Of a stretch of 64,000 bases of DNA, positions 60,268-64,000 are shown piece after piece. The DNA lies in contig NZ_JAIQYZ010000001.1 in the NCBI RefSeq assembly GCF_020164495.1, positions 1-64,000 of the forward strand. The letters run 5' to 3'. Both the position numbers and the translations under genes were made by a program. The notes below the pieces were generated by a model. The model was not told the origin of the DNA. It did no database searches and saw only the letters and a program-made list of their open reading frames with translations. This DNA is from Psychroflexus lacisalsi (GTDB lineage: Bacteria > Bacteroidota > Bacteroidia > Flavobacteriales > Flavobacteriaceae). Positions within the stretch are counted from its first letter, which is position 1; every line of letters starts with the position of its first letter.

Positions 60268-61649
60268 GAAAAAACTTAAACACTTCCATCACAAAAATCA
60301 TTGGTAAAGCTAGCGCCAAAACATACAACCACTCGTTAAAACTAATTGGTTCTATTCGTAAGATATCTTGCATAAAAGGAATTTGCATACTCAAGATGTG
60401 AATTCCCTGAGCGGCCAGAACTCCAAAAACAAGTATGATATTTCTTTTTAACGGTACTTTGAAGACTGAAACTCGTTCGGAACGACAGTTAAATACATGA
60501 AAGTTTTGCATAAATACCATTAACAGCAGAATAATATTTCGTGCGTGTATTTCATCCATTTGGGTGAACGTGTTTAAATAATACCAGAGTCCAAAAACAA
60601 TTAATCCCATAGCTGCACCAGAAACTACGGTTTGATGAATCATTAACGGGTTGAATATTTTTTCTGATGGCTTTCTGGGTTTTCGCTCCATGGCACCTGG
60701 TTCTCCCCTCTCAAACGCAAGGGAAACATCTTGTATGCCGTTGGTAACGAGGTTGAGCCATAGTAACTGAACTGCAAGTAGCGGCAGAGGCAATCCAGCA
60801 GCGATTGATGCAAGAAAAGGGATGATTTCTGCAGCTCCAGTTGAAATCAATAGATAAATTACTTTACGCACATTATCGAAGGCAAACCGGCCTTCTTCGA
60901 CTCCTGCAACAATCGATGAGAAGTTATCGTCCACGACAATCATTGATCCCACTTCTTTTGCTACATCAGTACCCGAACCCATAGCTATCCCAATATTAGC
61001 GCGCTTAAGGGCGGGAGCATCATTTACACCATCGCCTGTAACGGCAACAAATTCATCTTTACGAATCAACACCTCTACAATTTCAAGTTTTTGTGTTGGA
61101 GAAACTCTGGCAAAAACTGAGGTTGATGCCACCAGTTTTTCAAACGCAGGACTATCTACCGCGCCTGCTTCGTTCAGCATTTGTCCAGTAACAACAAGAG
61201 TTGTTGTGTCGGCTATTCCCAACTCACGAGCTATGGCACCAGCTGTTGCTGGATGGTCTCCGGTTATCATGATTACCCTTATTCCAGCTTTATTGCATTG
61301 CTCTACAGATGTTTTTGCCTCCGGTCTTAGCGGGTCAATAAAGCTTACAAGTCCGTAAAATGTGAGTCCAGGAATATCTCCATTGTCATAAATTTCCTTT
61401 TTCTGAAAATTGGGGTATTTACCACTGGCAAAGGCTAATACACGATAACCATCTTGAGCAATTTGTTCTGCATCGGCAAGTATTTTGTCCTTGAGGAAGT
61501 TTGTTTTCTCCGTAAAACTGAATCCGGTTATTGATTTCTTCCTGTTTTAATCCAGTATCAGAAGTTCTTAACTCGCTGAAAATTTCTTCTTTGTTATTGG
61601 CTTGCCAATGTTTTTGTCTAAGGTGTTTTTGAGGTTCATGTTCATCCAT
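60245..61649 (-). pseudogene. P-type cation ATPase with a large internal deletion
   Basis: Two out-of-frame pieces of one P-type ATPase (calcium/proton-type). The 5' piece (ATG at 61649) encodes the cation-ATPase N-terminal domain (EIFSELRTSDTGLKQEEINNR, then YGENKLP) and runs out of frame after ENKLP. The 3' piece reads KDKILADAEQIAQDGYRVLAFASG, GLVSFIDPLRPEAK, MITGDHPATAGAIARELGI, VAVTGDGVNDAPALK and six C-terminal helices. The middle of the enzyme (TGES actuator loop and the phosphorylated DKTGT) is absent, about 370-400 codons judged from the usual 830-900 residues. The protein cannot pump ions. Confidence 0.9.
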
Positions 61650-61860
61650 TTTATTTCATTGTCAAGCTATTACTAAACTTTCATCATTATGAAAATACAA
61701 TTTTATTTGAAATAGTTTTGGGTTAAGCCTGAGCTTAAATAGGAATAGAGTAGAAGTTTTAAACTATCAGTCAGCCTTTAGTAGAAATTTGAAGCAAGGC
61801 TGGATGTTGAGGTTAACTTATAAGCATAAAGCAATGTATCTAGAAGAATCATGTAGGTTC

Positions 61861-61900
61861 AAAAAAAAATCCCCCCGAATTTCAAAAGAATATAGGGGGT
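61861..61900 (-). terminator. intrinsic terminator of trhO
   Basis: On the minus strand ACCCCC pairs with GGGGGG/T around an AT-rich centre with a TTC/GAA inner stem, followed by nine T. It lies 30 bases past the trhO stop. Confidence 0.8.
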
Positions 61901-61930
61901 AAGTCAATCTAAAATAATGTGAGAGAATTT

Positions 61931-62959
61931 TTACTTAAACTTCAATACTGGTGACCTTCCTTTTTTGAATTTTCTATTTCCTGCAGGTCTGCCAGATCTT
62001 AAGCTTTTTTGCTCTTCGTATGGCAGGTGCACTATTTCTTGGCATTGCTCTGAGCAGCAACCGTCCATCTTTTTGGCGCAATCTTCACATTGGATAAAGA
62101 GCAAGTGGCAACCGTCGTTGGCACAGTTCACGTGGGTATCGCAGGGCGTCCCGCATTGGTGGCATTTGGCGATGACATCGTCGGAAATCTTTTCGCTTCG
62201 GCGGTCATCGAACACAAAGTTCTTTCCAAAAAACTTATTTTCCAAGTCTTTGTCTTTGACTTGTCGGGCATATTCTATAATTCCGCCTTCCAGTTGGTAG
62301 ACTCTTTTGAAACCCTTGTGTTTGTAATAAGCGCTGGCTTTTTCACAACGAATGCCGCCGGTGCAATACATGACGAGGTCTTTGTCTTCTTTATGATCTT
62401 TGAGGTCTTCTTCTATGATGTCTAAAGATTGACGAAAAGTGTCAACGTCCGGTGTCACCGCATTTTTGAAGTGACCAATTTCACTTTCGTAGTGGTTACG
62501 CATATCGACCAAAACAGTGTTTGGGTTTTCGATGAGTTCATTGAACTTTTTGGCATCGACGTGAATCCCTTTGTTGGTGACATCGAAAGTGGCATCGTTG
62601 AGCCCATCGTGGACAATTTTGGGTCTGACTTTTATTTTGAGTTTTAAGAAGGATTTATCGTAATGTTCGATGGCGATGTTGAGCCTTACATCCTTTAAGA
62701 AGTCAATACTATCCAGGAATGTTTTGAACTCTTCAAACTTTTTGGCAGGCACAGAAAGTTGAGCGTTGATGCCTTCGTGAGCCACATTGATGCGGCCAAG
62801 AACGTCGAGTTTGTTCCAGTTGAGGAACAAGTAATCTCTAAATTCTTTAGGATTCTTGAGTTGATGGTACTTGTAAAAAGAAAGGGTAAAGCGCTCTTCA
62901 CCAGCTTGTTCTATAAGCTGTTCCCTTTCTTTTGAACTTAGTTTATTGTACAGTTGCAT
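61931..62959 (-). CDS. trhO: tRNA uridine(34) hydroxylase, rhodanese family
   Basis: 342 residues. N-terminal ferredoxin-like domain (about 25-120) and a rhodanese domain (about 130-230) with the catalytic-loop cysteine in VMYCTGGIRCEKASAYY. A C-terminal Cys-rich zinc-binding part (CHQCGTPCDTHVNCANDGCHLLFIQCEDCAKKMDGCCSEQC) follows. TrhO (YceA) hydroxylates the wobble uridine of tRNAs toward cmo5U/mo5U. Order and length match the family. A terminator follows. Confidence 0.92.
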   Translation of the reverse strand: MQLYNKLSSKEREQLIEQAGEERFTLSFYKYHQLKNPKEFRDYLFLNWNKLDVLGRINVAHEGINAQLSVPAKKFEEFKTFLDSIDFLKDVRLNIAIEHYDKSFLKLKIKVRPKIVHDGLNDATFDVTNKGIHVDAKKFNELIENPNTVLVDMRNHYESEIGHFKNAVTPDVDTFRQSLDIIEEDLKDHKEDKDLVMYCTGGIRCEKASAYYKHKGFKRVYQLEGGIIEYARQVKDKDLENKFFGKNFVFDDRRSEKISDDVIAKCHQCGTPCDTHVNCANDGCHLLFIQCEDCAKKMDGCCSEQCQEIVHLPYEEQKSLRSGRPAGNRKFKKGRSPVLKFK

Positions 62960-63068
62960 GCTATACTAATATTTGAGTTAAAAGAAATGATTATTGAAGC
63001 GCAAAGATACGATTTGGAATTTACGATATCAGATTTAAGATTAAGAATTGGCAATCAGCAGTCCTCAA

Positions 63069-63440
63069 TTATAAATTATTTAATCGTTTTTTGATGGTTT
63101 TACTTGATGCCACAAAAATAGAAGTCAATTCATTTGCCTCTTTATGCAAGAATTTCAATTCTTTCTTTTCGTTTAAATCTTTGATGAGATCAAGCTCTTC
63201 TATCATTTCTAACCAAAATTGAGTTTCATCGGCTTCTTCTATTACGGTTCCCATTTTCGAAATAAAGTCTTTGTCACTTTTAGCTCTACAAACAGCTCTG
63301 TAGTTTGGTGCAACAGAAGTTGAAGAGCGTATGATTTAGTTGGTAATTGTCCAACAAGTTGGTTTATTTGGCAAGGTTTCAACCAACTTTATCACTCTGA
63401 TTGCAAATTGCCTAGTACGCTTTTTCAGTTCTTCTTTCAC
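63069..63440 (-). pseudogene. four-helix-bundle (S23-type) protein with a premature TAA
   Basis: The frame starts with GTG at 63440 (VKEELKKRTRQFAIRVIKLV, the family's first helix), meets TAA at 63336-63338 after WTITN, and continues in the same frame as IIRSSTSVAPNYRAVCRAKS and DKDFISKMGTVIEEADETQFW to the normal end. The four-helix-bundle proteins of the 23S-intervening-sequence/S23 family read '..nQiirSatSigANyrea..', so a CAA glutamine codon has become TAA. Function of the family is not well defined. An ATG in the second part would give a 61-residue remnant. Confidence 0.85.
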
Positions 63441-63513
63441 ATCTCTTTGATTCAGAATTTAAAATTAGTTATTTAAATCAAAAATCTTTATTCTAAAATT
63501 TGCAATCAAATAA

Positions 63514-64000
63514 TCAGTCAGGAAACACAGCGACAAAGACTTTAGCCGATTGGGCTTCAAATTGATGTTTTAAATCTTTGATGGATAATTTTCCTATTTT
63601 ATATTCAAGTTGCTTTCGAGTCCCACAAACAATCTCGTTTTTAAATTTAAATGGCGTTAGATCTTTTTTATCGTAGGATGATATATAAACTTTTATCAAT
63701 TGGTCAGGATTAAACTTAGAACTATTAGCCTCAGCTTTTGAATACGAATAAGTGTAATCTTTCAATAGGGAAATCACATCTGAAAGCACTGCGCTTGCAG
63801 TGGGAATGCTTCCAGCTCCTTTGCCTTGTAGAAGTTGTTGCTGTGCAAATTCTGCATCGATTTGCACCGCGTTATTTTCGAATTCAATAGAGGTTAGTAA
63901 ATTATTGTTTTTGATAAACTGTGGCGCTACGAAAGCGTTTAGTCCATCGTCATTGAGTTCAGAATGTCCCAAAACTTTTATACTGAAGTTTTTTTCTTTG
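63514..64000 (-). CDS. homoserine dehydrogenase, C-terminal part
   Basis: The gene enters from the right edge on the minus strand; 162 residues are visible. The conserved GKGAGSIPTASAVLSDVISLL marks the catalytic/dimer region of homoserine dehydrogenases, and KNFSIKVLGHSEL precedes it. The enzyme makes homoserine for threonine and methionine. The end (LKHQFEAQSAKVFVAVFPD) lacks an ACT domain. The N-terminal NAD part lies outside the window. Confidence 0.88.
   Translation of the reverse strand, partial: KEKNFSIKVLGHSELNDDGLNAFVAPQFIKNNNLLTSIEFENNAVQIDAEFAQQQLLQGKGAGSIPTASAVLSDVISLLKDYTYSYSKAEANSSKFNPDQLIKVYISSYDKKDLTPFKFKNEIVCGTRKQLEYKIGKLSIKDLKHQFEAQSAKVFVAVFPD

Noticed and set aside
59957-60307. 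116-residue plus-strand frame opposite the small membrane protein
   Set aside because: Basic, low-complexity text; the minus-strand frame has three clear hydrophobic helices.
1-64000. CRISPR arrays, tRNA or rRNA genes, prophage modules
   Set aside because: No evenly spaced repeats, no cloverleaf or rRNA stretches recognised by eye, and no phage structural or integrase genes; a covariance search would be needed to exclude small RNAs.

Overview
This 64 kb window comes from a low-GC member of the Bacteroidota, almost certainly the family Flavobacteriaceae. The evidence is gliding-motility/type IX secretion genes in their usual settings (mutY-ssb-gldE-gldD, and a PSP1-domain gene followed by gldH and a class A penicillin-binding protein). 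Further support comes from GLPGLI-family and GreA-like proteins, promoters of the TAnnTTTG type, many TTG starts, no Shine-Dalgarno dependence, and a tiny mS38/COX24-like basic protein beside HU. I saw no tRNA, rRNA or CRISPR array. The genus cannot be named from the sequence alone.

Layout. 0-3 kb: the tail of a gene, an apparently intact IS1182-family element inserted between two inverted copies of a gene-end repeat, then about 0.8 kb of fossil DNA. 3-17 kb: mixed small accessory genes, including an outer-membrane barrel protein that lacks a start codon, lipoproteins, two acetyltransferases, a porin, a PIN-toxin/antitoxin pair with its own inverted-repeat operator, a GLPGLI protein, an S41 protease, several tiny membrane proteins and an MFS transporter broken by one in-frame TGA. 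17-29 kb: secreted hydrolases and a minus-strand block of RidA, sulfotransferase-like, alcohol dehydrogenase, SDR and NTF2-like genes. This block also carries degraded second copies of at least three of its genes, so it has duplicated and decayed recently. 29-33 kb: a propeller-type sensor kinase and LuxR-type response regulator.

33-64 kb is mostly conserved chromosomal backbone: HDAC-like deacetylase, CBS protein, amidohydrolase, ABC exporter, serA, a 2OG-Fe(II) oxygenase, queD-like gene, PBP1A, gldH, PSP1 gene, ketoacyl synthase, bioB, cupin protein, recX, rng, an mS38-like small gene, HU, mutY, ssb, gldE, gldD, a metallo-hydrolase, a DMT exporter, a large macroglobulin/plug-like surface protein, trhO and the end of homoserine dehydrogenase. 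It includes two broken genes: a P-type ATPase with a large internal deletion, and a four-helix-bundle protein with a nonsense codon.

The most interesting signal is a palindromic site, ACAT-N4-ATGT. It occurs upstream of the sensor kinase, in the gap between the kinase and its response regulator, and in front of the divergent gene for a secreted two-domain protein at 28.2-28.95 kb. I infer a self-regulating two-component circuit that controls an uncharacterised secreted-protein locus (26.9-29 kb). All functional calls are from reading the sequence; no database search was run.
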